The notes: generated from the sequence alone by a model not told the origin. DNA of 64,000 nucleotides from Streptomyces toxytricini (GCF_014649915.1 NZ_BMTY01000012.1:1-64000), one strand, 5' to 3'; counted from the stretch's first letter, positions 8,769 to 17,679 are shown. Numbers and translations: made by a program.

Positions 8769-8888
8769 GGCGGCTCCCTGCAGGCGGTGTCAGCGGGTGG
8801 TGAAAGGAGCGTAGGATTCGCGCCTCGCCGGTCGAAGTGACTGCCGGTACGGGTACTTTGGAGACGGCGCGCAGGCTGGAGGGGCAGC

Positions 8889-10001
8889 ATGTACAGCAAC
8901 CCGAAGCGGACCCTGACCCATGGTCAGGGAGCGTCCCATCGCCCGCGTGGCGGCATCGTGTCCGGCTACATCTTTCGCGTCATCCGGAAGCAACTGGGCC
9001 ACACCCAGGAGTCGCTGGCCGACGCCTTCCACGTGTCGCCCGACACCGTTGCCGGATGGGAATCGGGCCGACGGCCGCTGACCTCGCTGGCCGTCGGCCA
9101 GACGTTGGCGAACCGGCATCGCCTCATGCGCATGGGTGCGAGCGCTGCTCTTCTCCTCGCTCTTGAGAAGGCTGTGGAAGCAGATGTTCTCTTGGCGAGC
9201 GCGCTCGCCGACGACGAGCCGACAGGTGACAGCGCCTTGGGGTCATGGGTGATGCAGCGCGCCGTCGTCGAGGTGCTGGCTTGGCCGCTGACCGGGGTCA
9301 CCCCCGAGCCGATGCGCGCTCTCCAGGCGCCGGCGAAGCCGCGACGCGGCCCCGCTCCCCACCGGCCTGAGCTGTCGGCGGACGACCGCCGCCGATTCTT
9401 CCGGCGCATGCGCCGGACTGCCGAAGAAGCAGGGCCCGGCCAGTTCCTCCTGCGCCGCCAGGCTCTCTACCTCGCCGGGTACGACGACGCCGCAGACACC
9501 GCGGAATGGGTGGCGCAGCACCAACGCGCAGAGCGGCCAGGAGACTGGCTCACCCAGTGGCTCACCTCCCGTTCCGTCGCCACCGTCGCCGCCCGGCAGG
9601 GAGACCGGGACCGGATGTCGCACTTCATCTCCACCGAGCTGGCCGACGAGATCGGCGAAGCCGCCAACCTCAGCTACTGGGCCTACTGGATCGGCGAGGT
9701 AGCGCACCCCGAGTTGTCGGACGACTTCATCGCCTCACCCGCCACCATGACCTGGCACGGGCACCGCCTGCTGCGACACCTCGTTACCGGGCTCTCTCCG
9801 CGGCACGGCTTCTTCGACCTCACCGTGCACACCCTGTGGGCACTGCTTGCCGCCCGCCCGGCACTTCTCCGCAGCCCCTCGGGCGCCGGACAGGCCCTCC
9901 GCGCGCAATTACCGGTGCTGTTGGATAGCACCACGGCATCGACGCGTGCGCGCCGAGAGCTGGAGGGTATCCGGTACGCGATCCGCCTCGCCGAGGCGTG
10001 A
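8889..10001 (+). CDS. XRE-family helix-turn-helix regulator with helical C-terminal domain
   Basis: A 370-residue protein with RBS GGAGGGG 4 nt before ATG. An HTH of the Cro/C1 type occupies about residues 28-70 (IRKQLGHTQESLADAFHVSPDTVAGWESGRR, quoted here in parts: LGHTQESLADAF and VSPDTVAGWESGRR). The remaining 290 residues are helical and TPR-like, with a Pro/Arg linker near 140-160. Base composition is less G+C-rich than in the neighbouring housekeeping genes, hinting at later acquisition. The HD-domain gene follows after 13 bp and is surely co-transcribed. The regulator probably controls this operon and the divergent small genes. Confidence 0.82.
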   Translation: MYSNPKRTLTHGQGASHRPRGGIVSGYIFRVIRKQLGHTQESLADAFHVSPDTVAGWESGRRPLTSLAVGQTLANRHRLMRMGASAALLLALEKAVEADVLLASALADDEPTGDSALGSWVMQRAVVEVLAWPLTGVTPEPMRALQAPAKPRRGPAPHRPELSADDRRRFFRRMRRTAEEAGPGQFLLRRQALYLAGYDDAADTAEWVAQHQRAERPGDWLTQWLTSRSVATVAARQGDRDRMSHFISTELADEIGEAANLSYWAYWIGEVAHPELSDDFIASPATMTWHGHRLLRHLVTGLSPRHGFFDLTVHTLWALLAARPALLRSPSGAGQALRAQLPVLLDSTTASTRARRELEGIRYAIRLAEA

Positions 10002-10014
10002 GAAGGAGACACAG

Positions 10015-10593
10015 GTGGCTGACGATCTGTCCGCGGTGGCGAGGTTCCTCTACGAAGCTGGCACCCTGAAGCACGCACGGCGCACAGGCTGGTGGATGGC
10101 CGGCATCAGGGACCCGGAAAGCGTCGCCGAACACTCCTGGCGCACCTCGCTCATCGCATCGCTCATCGCCAAGCTGGAGGGCGCCGACCCGGCCCGGGCT
10201 GCCCTCCTCGCGGTCTGGCATGACACCCAGGAGACCCGCACAGGGGACGTGAACCACCTCGGTAAGAGGTACGCCGCCGGCGCCGACCCCCAAGCCGTGA
10301 CGGCCGACCAGTCTGCGGGCATGCCCGAGGTGCTGGCGTCGGCGATCCGGGAGCTGGTCGCCGAGTACGAGGCGAAGGACTCCCGGGAGGCGATCTGTGC
10401 GCGCGACGCCGACAAGCTGGAGTGCATGCTCCAGGGCATCGAGTACAAGGCCCGGGGCCACGAGGGCGCACAGCGGTGGATCGACAACAGCCGCGCCCGG
10501 CTGACGACCGAGACGGGGCAGCGGCTGGCAGACGAGCTCCTCGGGCAGGGCACCCTCGACTGGCTGCGGGCCGCCATGGGAGAGACGGGCTGA
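10015..10593 (+). CDS. HD-domain phosphohydrolase (YfbR/5'-nucleotidase-like)
   Basis: A 192-residue protein from GTG at 10015, with GAAGGAG 6-7 nt upstream. The HD metal motifs are visible: His in VAEHSWR (about 40), the HD pair in AVWHDTQETRTGD (about 65-70) and Asp in RDADKLE (about 130). The order and the ETRTGD segment resemble YfbR-type dNMP 5'-nucleotidases and other small HD enzymes. Substrate is therefore likely a nucleotide, but this is inference. It is encoded downstream of the XRE regulator and ends at a strong hairpin. Confidence 0.82.
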   Translation: MADDLSAVARFLYEAGTLKHARRTGWWMAGIRDPESVAEHSWRTSLIASLIAKLEGADPARAALLAVWHDTQETRTGDVNHLGKRYAAGADPQAVTADQSAGMPEVLASAIRELVAEYEAKDSREAICARDADKLECMLQGIEYKARGHEGAQRWIDNSRARLTTETGQRLADELLGQGTLDWLRAAMGETG

Positions 10594-10612
10594 GCACGTC
10601 ACTGGAACGCGA

Positions 10613-10642
10613 ACGGCCCGGCCGCGTGAGCGGCCGGGCCGT
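10613..10642. terminator. Perfect hairpin terminator between HD gene and sodN
   Basis: ACGGCCCGGCCGC (10613-10625) and its exact complement (10630-10642) enclose a GTGA loop: 13 bp, no mismatch. It lies between convergent genes and can serve both. Confidence 0.8.
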
Positions 10643-10680
10643 CTGCATGCGCTCTGGCCGGCAGCGCAGCGGGAGCCGGC

Positions 10681-11076
10681 TCAGGCGGCCTTGGTCTCCC
10701 AGAAGATGCGGTCGATCTCGGCGATGAGGTCGAGGGCCTTCTGGCCGGTCGCGGGGTCGTTCGACGCCTTGGCGGCCGAGAGGGCCTTCAGGGTGTCGTT
10801 GACCAGGGTGTGCAGCTGCGGGTACTTCTCGAAGTGCGGCGGCTTGAAGTAGTCGCTCCACAGCACCGACACGTGGTGCTTGGCGAGCTCGGCCCGCTGC
10901 TCCTTGATGGTGATGGCCCGGGCGCGGAAGTCGGCGTCCTCGTTGGCCTGGTACTTCTCCTGGACGGCCTTGACCGACTCGGCCTCGATGCGGGCCTGGG
11001 CCGGGTCGTAGACGCCGCACGGCAGGTCGCAGTGGGCGGAGACCTTCGCCTTGGCGGCGAAGAGGCGGGAAAGCAT
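10681..11076 (-). CDS. sodN: Nickel superoxide dismutase precursor
   Basis: A 131-residue precursor whose product converts superoxide to oxygen and hydrogen peroxide in the cytoplasm. A 14-residue leader (MLSRLFAAKAKVSA) precedes HCDLPCGVYDP, the 'nickel hook' in which the new N-terminal His, Cys2 and Cys6 bind nickel after cleavage. Length and sequence fit the Streptomyces family closely. RBS GGAGGAG lies upstream of the ATG. The maturation protease gene sodX is divergent, 182 bp away. In Streptomyces, nickel status switches between sodN and the iron enzyme through Nur; no Nur box was identified here. Confidence 0.97.
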   Translation of the reverse strand: MLSRLFAAKAKVSAHCDLPCGVYDPAQARIEAESVKAVQEKYQANEDADFRARAITIKEQRAELAKHHVSVLWSDYFKPPHFEKYPQLHTLVNDTLKALSAAKASNDPATGQKALDLIAEIDRIFWETKAA

Positions 11077-11258
11077 GGAGATACTCCTCCTCGTGATCGT
11101 CTTCTCAAGGGCGAGATTACTCCGTGGGAGGGCGGATTTCGCGAGCGGCCCCTGAGGCTTGGGACAAAAGTCCGAGGGCGGGCGGCCGGGGGTGAGCGAA
11201 CGTACGGGCCCGTGCGGCACCATGCCGTGGAGGGCTGCAGCGGGCGAGGAGGTCGGGC

Positions 11259-11672
11259 ATGGCGGGCGGAAGGGGCACCCGGTTCGAGGTGCTGGAGGTG
11301 GCGGGGCCGTCGATGGTGCCGACGCTGCTGCACGGGGACCGGCTGGTCGTGCGGTACGGGGCCCCGGTCCGGCCGGGTGACGTGGTGGTGCTGCGCCACC
11401 CGTTCCAACAGGACCTGCTGGTGGTGAAGCGGGCGGTGGAGCGGCGCCGGGGCGGCTGGTGGGTGCTCGGGGACAACCCGTACAACCAGACCGGCGACAG
11501 CACCGACTACGGGACGGTGCCCGAGGAGCTGGTGCTGGCGACGGCCGTGCTGCGCTTCCGGCCGCGCCCGGCGGATCAGAGCTCGCTGAGGGCCCGGCTG
11601 TCCTGGGCGGTGTCCGCGCTGCGGCCGCTGCGGGCGGACGCCTCGGCTTCGAGGCGCTTGCGGGCACGGTAG
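11259..11672 (+). CDS. sodX: Nickel-type SOD maturation protease (S26 family)
   Basis: A 137-residue signal-peptidase-like protease that removes the SodN leader so the His1 nickel ligand is exposed. The catalytic Ser is in AGPSMVPTL (about 20) and the general-base Lys in LLVVKRAVE (about 60), followed by the GDNPYNQTGDSTDYG box typical of S26 peptidases. No transmembrane anchor is seen, matching a cytoplasmic substrate. RBS GAGGAGG is 6-7 nt upstream. Its last 97 bases overlap the convergent CGNR gene on the other strand. Confidence 0.95.
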   Translation: MAGGRGTRFEVLEVAGPSMVPTLLHGDRLVVRYGAPVRPGDVVVLRHPFQQDLLVVKRAVERRRGGWWVLGDNPYNQTGDSTDYGTVPEELVLATAVLRFRPRPADQSSLRARLSWAVSALRPLRADASASRRLRAR

Positions 11673-12205
11673 GCGGCCACGTTCGCCCGGGTGGCGCAGC
11701 GGTCGGAGCAGTAGCGCCGGGACCGGTTGGTGGACGTGTCGAGGTAGGCGTTGCGGCAGGGCGGGGCCTGGCAGAGGCCGAGCCGGTCGGGGCCGTGCTC
11801 GGTGAGGTGGAAGGCCAGCCCGAAGGAGGCGATGGCCGCGTAGCCGGCGGAGGCGTTCGAGGGGTGGTCGGCGAGGTGGATGTGCCAGTCGGGGCGGCCC
11901 TCGTCGTCGAGGTACTGGTGGCCGGAGACCTGCGGGCTGACCGGGAACTCCATCAGCAGCGAGTTCAGCAGGTCGACGGCGAGGACGTGGTCGCCGCCGT
12001 CCGCGGCCTCGAAGACGGCGCGCAGCCGGCCCCGGACGTTGCGGAAGCGCGTCACGTCGGTGTCGGTGACCCGGCGCGCCATCTGGACGCTCTCGCCGAA
12101 GAGGGCGCGGACGGCCTCGACCGAGGTCAGGGCGTCCTTGTTGCGGGCCGGCTCCTCGGTGTTGACCAGGCGCACGGCATAGTCCGAGTAATGGGCCAGT
12201 TCCAC
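11576..12205 (-). CDS. CGNR zinc-finger / ABATE-domain putative regulator
   Basis: A 209-residue protein from a GTG at 12205, with AAGGA about 6 nt upstream. The N-terminal 130 residues form an ABATE-like domain (begins MELAHYSDYAVRLVNTEEPA). The C-terminus has the CGNR-type finger: LGLCQAPPCRNAYLDTS and RSRRYCSDRCATRANVAAYR, four Cys arranged to bind zinc and contact nucleic acid. Such proteins are presumed stress-linked transcription regulators. The 3' end overlaps sodX by 97 bp in antisense. Confidence 0.92.
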   Translation of the reverse strand: MELAHYSDYAVRLVNTEEPARNKDALTSVEAVRALFGESVQMARRVTDTDVTRFRNVRGRLRAVFEAADGGDHVLAVDLLNSLLMEFPVSPQVSGHQYLDDEGRPDWHIHLADHPSNASAGYAAIASFGLAFHLTEHGPDRLGLCQAPPCRNAYLDTSTNRSRRYCSDRCATRANVAAYRARKRLEAEASARSGRSADTAQDSRALSEL

Positions 12206-12293
12206 TTGTAGTCCTTACGGATGCGGATTAGGGTTCGCAGTAACGGTCGATACTGATTCGAGGGTATTACGGAACGGGGCGGAGGGGTTCGCG

Positions 12294-13055
12294 ATGGCAG
12301 AGGCTGAGGCCACCACCGACTGGCAGGCCTGGCAGGACAGCTGGGACCGGCAGCAGGAGTGGTACATGCCCGACCGCGAGGAGCGGTTCCGGGTGATGCT
12401 CGACATGCTGGAGGCTCTGGCGGGCCCCACCCCCAGGGTGCTGGATCTGGCGTGCGGTACGGGAAGTATCACGGACCGCGTCCTCAAGCGGTTCCCGGGA
12501 GCGACGAGCACGGGCGTGGACCTGGACCCGGCGCTGCTGACGATCGCGCGGGGCCACTTCGCGGGCGATTCCCGGGTCTCCTTCGTCACCGCCGACCTGA
12601 AGGACCCGCAATGGACCGCGGCGCTCCCCCACGACCGCTACGACGCCGTCCTGACGGCCACGGCCCTGCACTGGCTGCACAGCCCGCAGCTGGCGGTGCT
12701 CTACCGGCAGCTGGCGCCGCTGCTGCCCGAGGGCGGCGTCTTCATGAACGCCGACCACATGCCCGACCCCTCGACCCCGCGGATCAACGCGGCCGAGCGC
12801 GCCCACCGGCACGCCGGCATGGACCGCGCCAAGGCGGCGGGCGTGCCGGACTGGGCCGAGTGGTGGGCCCTGGCGGCCGCCGACCCGGTGCTGGCCGAGC
12901 CGACGAAGCGCCGCTTCGAGATCTACGGCGAGCACGCCGACGGGGACACCCCGGACGCGGCCTGGCACGCACGGGCGCTGCGCGAGGCGGGTTTCGCGGA
13001 GGCGCGGACGGTGTGGTGCTCGCCGTCCGACGCGCTGGTCCTCGGTCTGAAGTAG
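12294..13055 (+). CDS. Class I SAM-dependent methyltransferase
   Basis: A 253-residue Rossmann methyltransferase. Motif I is VLDLACGTGSIT (about 49-60), the acidic end of strand 2 is GVDLDPALL, and motif IV/V lies in YDAVLTATALHWLHSP. GGAGGGG precedes the ATG. The substrate is not evident; trans-aconitate or small-molecule methyltransferases of this size look alike. It is divergent from the CGNR gene, with under 90 bp between the starts. Confidence 0.88.
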   Translation: MAEAEATTDWQAWQDSWDRQQEWYMPDREERFRVMLDMLEALAGPTPRVLDLACGTGSITDRVLKRFPGATSTGVDLDPALLTIARGHFAGDSRVSFVTADLKDPQWTAALPHDRYDAVLTATALHWLHSPQLAVLYRQLAPLLPEGGVFMNADHMPDPSTPRINAAERAHRHAGMDRAKAAGVPDWAEWWALAAADPVLAEPTKRRFEIYGEHADGDTPDAAWHARALREAGFAEARTVWCSPSDALVLGLK

Positions 13056-13110
13056 GACCTTCCGCAGGCCTTCGTAGGAACATGAGAAAAGCAGCGCTCC
13101 GCGCGCACGC

Positions 13111-13145
13111 GGGAGGGGCGGCACGGTGACCGTGCCGCCCCTCCC
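13111..13145. terminator. Perfect 16-bp bidirectional hairpin terminator
   Basis: GGGAGGGGCGGCACGG (13111-13126) pairs with 13130-13145 around a TGA loop. It separates the convergent methyltransferase and ABC-importer operons. Confidence 0.85.
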
Positions 13146-13162
13146 GGATATCCGCCCCGCGC

Positions 13163-13927
13163 TCAGAGCACCTTGGACAGGAACGCCTTCGTCCGGTCGT
13201 GCTGCGGGTTGCCGAGGACGTCGCGCGGGTGGCCGGACTCGACCACGACGCCGCCGTCCATGAACACGAGGTTGTCGCCGACCTCGCGGGCGAAGCCCAT
13301 CTCGTGCGTGACCACGACCATGGTCATGCCCGACTCGGCCAGGTCCCGCATGACGTCGAGGACGTCGCCGACGAGCTCCGGGTCGAGGGCCGAGGTCGGC
13401 TCGTCGAAGAGCATCAGCTTCGGCTCCATCGCCAGCGCGCGGGCGATCGCCACGCGCTGCTGCTGGCCGCCGGACAGCTGGGAGGGGTAGTTCCCTCCCT
13501 TGTCGCCGAGGCCGACGCGGTCGAGCAGCTTGATGGCGCGCTCGCGGGCCACCGCCTTGGACTCGCGCTTGACCATGACCGGCGCTTCCATGACGTTCTC
13601 GATGGCCGTCATGTGGGGGAAGAGGTTGAAGCGCTGGAAGACCATGCCGATGTCCCGGCGCTGGGCCGCGACCTCGCTGTCCTTCAGCTCGTAGAGCTTG
13701 TCGCCCTTCTGGCGGTAGCCGACCAGCTGGCCGTCGACGTACAGCTTGCCGCCGTTGACCTTCTCCAGGTGGTTGATGCACCGCAGGAAGGTCGACTTGC
13801 CGGAGCCGGAGGGCCCGATGAGGCAGAACACCTCGCGCGGGGCGACCTCCAGGTCGATGCCCTTGAGGATGTGCGCGGCGCCGTAGGACTTGTGGACGCC
13901 CTCGGCCTTGACCATGGCAGTCGTCAT
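13163..13927 (-). CDS. Polar amino-acid ABC importer, ATP-binding subunit
   Basis: A 254-residue ATPase of the GlnQ/ArtP type that powers amino-acid uptake. It shows Walker A GPSGSGKST (about 38-46), Q-loop VFQRFNLFPHM, signature LSGGQQQRVAIARAL, Walker B LMLFDEPTSALDPE and switch His in VVVTHEMGF. The ATG at 13927 shares one base with the permease stop (TGATG), so translation is coupled. The substrate is probably glutamate, glutamine or another polar amino acid. Confidence 0.95.
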   Translation of the reverse strand: MTTAMVKAEGVHKSYGAAHILKGIDLEVAPREVFCLIGPSGSGKSTFLRCINHLEKVNGGKLYVDGQLVGYRQKGDKLYELKDSEVAAQRRDIGMVFQRFNLFPHMTAIENVMEAPVMVKRESKAVARERAIKLLDRVGLGDKGGNYPSQLSGGQQQRVAIARALAMEPKLMLFDEPTSALDPELVGDVLDVMRDLAESGMTMVVVTHEMGFAREVGDNLVFMDGGVVVESGHPRDVLGNPQHDRTKAFLSKVL

Positions 13928-14868
13928 CAGGCCACCGCCTTCCGGTTCGAGAGGCGGGTCAGGTTCGCCTTGAGCTTCTGGAGCGGCGTGGGCGGCAGGG
14001 TGCGCAGCGCACCGCGGGCGTAGTGCCGCTCCAGGTAGTACTGGCCGATCGAGAAGATGCTGGTCAGGACCAGGTACCAGATCGACGCGACGAAGAACAT
14101 CTCCATGACCGCGAACGAGGTGGACGCGATGTCCTGGGCCGCGCGCAGCAGGTCGAAGTACTGCACGGCGACGACCAGCGACGAGGTCTTGAGCATGTTG
14201 ATGAACTCGTTGCCCGTCGGCGGGACGATCACGCGCATGGCCTGCGGGAGGACGACGCGGCGCATGGTCTGCGTCTGGGTCATGCCGAGGGCGTGCGAGG
14301 CCTCGGTCTGGCCCTCGTCGACGGACTGGATGCCGGCGCGGACGATCTCCGCCATGTACGCGCCCTCGTTCAGGCCGAGGCCCAGCAGGGCGGCCAGGAA
14401 CGGCGTCATGACCTGGGTCATCTCGTCCTTGTAGAACCCGAGGTTCAGGATCGGGAAAATCAGGGCGAGGTTGAACCAGATGAGGAGCTGGACGTACACG
14501 GGGGTGCCGCGGAAGAACCAGATGTAGAACCAGGCGATGGTGCTGGTCACGGGGTTCTTCGAGAGCCGCATGACCGCGAAGAGGACACCGAGGACCAGAC
14601 CCAGCGCCATGGAGGCGATGCTGATCCAGATGGTGTTGCCCAGACCCCGGAGGATCGTCGGGTCGAACATCTTCTCGGGCACGGTGGCCCAGCGCACGTT
14701 GCCCTGGGAGAAGGCGTAGGCGAGCGCGGCGGCGAGCGCGAGGACGACCACGGCGCTGATCCACCGGCCGTAGTGGCGCACCGGGATGGCGCGGATCGCC
14801 TCGGGGGGGACGGCCCCGGCCGGCGGGGTGTCCGCCGGGCCGGAGGCCTTGTCGAGCTTGTCAGTCAC
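13927..14868 (-). CDS. Polar amino-acid ABC importer, permease
   Basis: A 313-residue inner-membrane protein with GTG start at 14868. After a 35-residue cytoplasmic tail there are about five to six membrane segments. The HisM/GlnP signature GNTIWISIASMALG is near residue 75, and the EAA loop EASHALGMTQTQTMRRVVLPQA is near 190 (quoted parts: EASHALGMTQ, RRVVLPQAMR). The C-terminal tail is basic. It follows the binding protein by 59 bp and overlaps the ATPase gene by one base. Confidence 0.95.
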   Translation of the reverse strand: MTDKLDKASGPADTPPAGAVPPEAIRAIPVRHYGRWISAVVVLALAAALAYAFSQGNVRWATVPEKMFDPTILRGLGNTIWISIASMALGLVLGVLFAVMRLSKNPVTSTIAWFYIWFFRGTPVYVQLLIWFNLALIFPILNLGFYKDEMTQVMTPFLAALLGLGLNEGAYMAEIVRAGIQSVDEGQTEASHALGMTQTQTMRRVVLPQAMRVIVPPTGNEFINMLKTSSLVVAVQYFDLLRAAQDIASTSFAVMEMFFVASIWYLVLTSIFSIGQYYLERHYARGALRTLPPTPLQKLKANLTRLSNRKAVA

Positions 14869-14927
14869 AGTGACTGCCCTTCAGTGGTGCAAGGAAGACG
14901 AAGTACGAGGGGAGTACTCCGGGTAGG

Positions 14928-15890
14928 TCACTGGCCGGCGTTGATCTTGGCTTCGGTCACGGCGCCGGAGCCGGCGTTCCACTTGTCGAGGGCGGCCTTG
15001 TAGGTGCCGTCCTTGATGATCGCGTCCAGCGCCTGCTGGAGGGCGTCGCGGAGCTCGGTGTTCTTCTTGTCGACGGCGATGCCGAAGAAGCCGGCGTCCG
15101 TCGGGTTGGCGATGGCCTCGAAGTCGTTGCCGCCGCCCGCGGTCTTCGCGATGTACGCGGCGACCGGCGAGTCGTTCAGGTCGGCGACGGCGCCGCCGGC
15201 CTTGACGCGGGTCTGGGCCTCGGCGTCGGTCGGGAAGGACTCGACGGTGAGCTCGCCCTTGCCGTCCTTCTTGCACTTCTCGGCTTGGTCCTTGGCGGAC
15301 TGCTCGTAGGTGGTGCCGCGCTGGACGGCCACCTTCTTGCCGCACAGGTCGTCGAGGGTCTTGATGCCCTCCGGGTTGCCCTTCTTGACCAGGATGCCGG
15401 TGGAGGCCTGGAAGTAGTCGACGAAGTCGACGCCCGCACCGGTCTTGTTGCCTTTGTCGTCCAGGCCGTCCTGGCGGGCCTTGGTGTCGGTCAGCGAGGA
15501 CATGACCACGTCGCTGCGGCCCGTCTGCATGCTGCCGATCAGGGTGTCGAAGGTGCCGGACTCGAACTTGAACTCCACGCCCAGCTGCTTGGCCAGGGCC
15601 GCGGCGACGTCCGGGTCGACGCCGACGATCTTGCCACCCTCGGTGAACTCCATCGGCGCGTAAGTGGCGTCGGTGCCGACCTTGATGACGCCGGCGTCCT
15701 GGATCTTCTTCGGCAGCTTGGAGAACAGCGGCGCGCTGCTGTTGGCCGCCTGGCCCGACGGCGTCGTCGAACCCTTGTCGGTCTGGTCGCCGCAACCGGT
15801 CAGGATCAGGGCGCCGGAGACCGCGATCGCTGCGACCGCGGCGATCCGGGACCGGGCGGCGGTCGTACGACGGGTGGTGCTTGCGGTCAT
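14928..15890 (-). CDS. Amino-acid ABC importer substrate-binding lipoprotein
   Basis: A 320-residue precursor; start 15890 has GGAGGA 8 nt upstream, whereas the longer in-frame ATG (16058) does not. The Arg-rich N-terminus and hydrophobic stretch end in the lipobox LTGCG, so it is anchored outside the membrane. The body is a family-3 solute-binding fold: GVIKVGTDATYAPMEF at the start of lobe 1, DVVMSSLTDT, and the two-lobe hinge. It is the first gene of the importer operon. Confidence 0.94.
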   Translation of the reverse strand: MTASTTRRTTAARSRIAAVAAIAVSGALILTGCGDQTDKGSTTPSGQAANSSAPLFSKLPKKIQDAGVIKVGTDATYAPMEFTEGGKIVGVDPDVAAALAKQLGVEFKFESGTFDTLIGSMQTGRSDVVMSSLTDTKARQDGLDDKGNKTGAGVDFVDYFQASTGILVKKGNPEGIKTLDDLCGKKVAVQRGTTYEQSAKDQAEKCKKDGKGELTVESFPTDAEAQTRVKAGGAVADLNDSPVAAYIAKTAGGGNDFEAIANPTDAGFFGIAVDKKNTELRDALQQALDAIIKDGTYKAALDKWNAGSGAVTEAKINAGQ

Positions 15891-16419
15891 GAGCAGGTTC
15901 CTCCGGCTGAGCAGGGAAAAACAAGCGAGGACGGGTCGGGCACGCACCTTCGAGTGTCGCGACCTCGTGCGGTTACGGCATCTTGCCATTCGGACTGACG
16001 CATTCAGGCAGTTCGTCAGGTCAAAATCGGATAACGGGTGCCCCGAAGTGCCCACCATGACTGCGGAGCGGACGGCGATGCGCCGAAGGAACAGCTGTGA
16101 CCTGGCCTTTTTGACGGATTATTTACGGAGCGTCTCGGCCGTTGGACCGAGCTCTTTGGACCTTTCGCCGAAAACCGGACAAGAGGCATCCAGTCCAGCC
16201 GGAATCGACTCGTCTGGGTGACTGTTCTTCGGGTACAACGGATCCTTACACCCCTCATCCGGGGCTCAGGGCGCGCGTGCGGCGCGCCCCGCGCGTTCGA
16301 ACCTCCCCTTCGCGGAGGCGGTCCAACCGCCGATGCGGAGTACGGACGCGGTGCCCGCCCACCCCTTAACCAGGAGTGGCCAACCCTCAATGATTCAAAG
16401 ACTTAAGGGGTCTAGAACA
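15891..16419. other. Divergent intergenic region between the importer operon and malic enzyme
   Basis: About 530 bp with no convincing gene. The middle part (about 16100-16135) is unusually A+T-rich for this chromosome and probably carries promoters. A small perfect hairpin, GGGCGCGC / GCGCGCCC around GTGCG (16269-16289), lies in the likely malic-enzyme leader. No riboswitch consensus recognised. Confidence 0.5.
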
Positions 16420-17622
16420 GTGGCAGCGGAGATCGTCAATCCTCGCAGCGACAGCGTTACGGACAACAACCCGGACGCGGTGTTCGCACTGCACCGGGGC
16501 GGCAAGATGGCCATTCAGGCCACGGTGCCGGTCCAGAACAAGGACGACCTGTCCCTCGCCTACACGCCCGGCGTGGCGAAGGTCTGCACCGCGATCGCGG
16601 AGCAGCCCGAGCTGGTGAACGAGTACACCTGGAAGTCCAACGTGGTCGCGGTCGTCACCGACGGCACGGCCGTGCTCGGACTCGGTGACATCGGTCCCGA
16701 GGCCTCCCTTCCCGTGATGGAAGGCAAGGCCATCCTCTTCAAGCAGTTCGGCGGTGTCGACGCGGTCCCGATCGCGCTCGCCACCAAGGACACGGACGAG
16801 ATCGTCGAGACCGTGGTCCGGCTCGCCCCCTCCTTCGGCGGGGTGAACCTGGAGGACATCTCCGCCCCCCGCTGCTTCGAGATCGAGCGGCGCCTCCAGG
16901 AGGCCCTCGACATCCCGATCTTCCACGACGACCAGCACGGCACGGCCATCGTGTCGCTGGCCGCCCTGCGCAACGCCGCGAAGCTCACCGGGCGCACGCT
17001 CGGCGACCTGCGCGCCGTGATCTCGGGCTCCGGTGCGGCGGGCATCGCCATCGCCAAGATCCTCGTGGACGCCGGCATCGGCGACGTGTGCGTCACCGAC
17101 CGCAAGGGCGTGGTCCACGCGGGCCGCACGGACCTGACGGACGTGAAGGCGGAGATCGCCGCCCTGACGAACAAGTCGGGCCTGACCGGCTCCCTGGAGG
17201 CGGCCCTCGCCGGCGCGGACGTCTTCATCGGCGTCTCGGGCGGCACCGTGGCCGAGGAGGCCGTCGCCTCCATGGCGAAGGACTCCTTCGTCTTCGCCAT
17301 GGCCAACCCGAACCCGGAGGTCCACCCGGAGGTCGCGCACAAGTACGCGGCCGTCGTGGCGACGGGCCGCTCGGACTTCCCGAACCAGATCAACAACGTG
17401 CTGGCGTTCCCGGGCATCTTCGCGGGCGCCCTGAAGGTCCGCGCCAGCCGGATCACCGAGGGCATGAAGATCGCCGCCGCCGACGCCATCGCGGGCGTCG
17501 TGGGCGACGAGCTCGCGGCCGACTACGTGATCCCGTCGCCGTTCGACGAGCGCGTCGCCGAGGCCGTCGCGGCCGCGGTGGCCGCCGCCGCCAAGGCCGA
17601 CGGGGTGGCCCGCCTGGGCTGA
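16420..17622 (+). CDS. NAD(P)-dependent malic enzyme
   Basis: A 400-residue enzyme that oxidatively decarboxylates malate to pyruvate. The start is taken at GTG 16420 (AAGGGG about 10 nt upstream; product begins MAAEIVNPRSD). ATG 16390 is an alternative with an AGGAG 12 nt away. The short bacterial form shows the malate site DDLSLAYTPGVA, metal-binding EDI...FHDDQHGTA and the Rossmann segment ISGSGAAGIAIAKIL. It feeds NADPH and pyruvate to lipid or antibiotic metabolism. A 20-bp hairpin ends the unit. Confidence 0.94.
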   Translation: MAAEIVNPRSDSVTDNNPDAVFALHRGGKMAIQATVPVQNKDDLSLAYTPGVAKVCTAIAEQPELVNEYTWKSNVVAVVTDGTAVLGLGDIGPEASLPVMEGKAILFKQFGGVDAVPIALATKDTDEIVETVVRLAPSFGGVNLEDISAPRCFEIERRLQEALDIPIFHDDQHGTAIVSLAALRNAAKLTGRTLGDLRAVISGSGAAGIAIAKILVDAGIGDVCVTDRKGVVHAGRTDLTDVKAEIAALTNKSGLTGSLEAALAGADVFIGVSGGTVAEEAVASMAKDSFVFAMANPNPEVHPEVAHKYAAVVATGRSDFPNQINNVLAFPGIFAGALKVRASRITEGMKIAAADAIAGVVGDELAADYVIPSPFDERVAEAVAAAVAAAAKADGVARLG

Positions 17623-17636
17623 CCGCCGCACTGCGC

Positions 17637-17679
17637 GTGGAGGGGCCCGGCCGGATCGGATCCGGCCGGGCCCCTCCAC
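17637..17679. terminator. Perfect 20-bp hairpin after malic enzyme
   Basis: Arms 17637-17656 and 17660-17679 are exact complements (GTGGAGGGGCCCGGCCGGAT and its inverse) with a CGG loop. It is the longest perfect stem in the window and begins 15 bp after the stop codon. Confidence 0.9.

Noticed and set aside
12267..15924. Long ORFs on both strands across the ABC importer genes
   Set aside because: Alternate-frame shadows; the importer subunits explain the region with canonical motifs and coupled starts.
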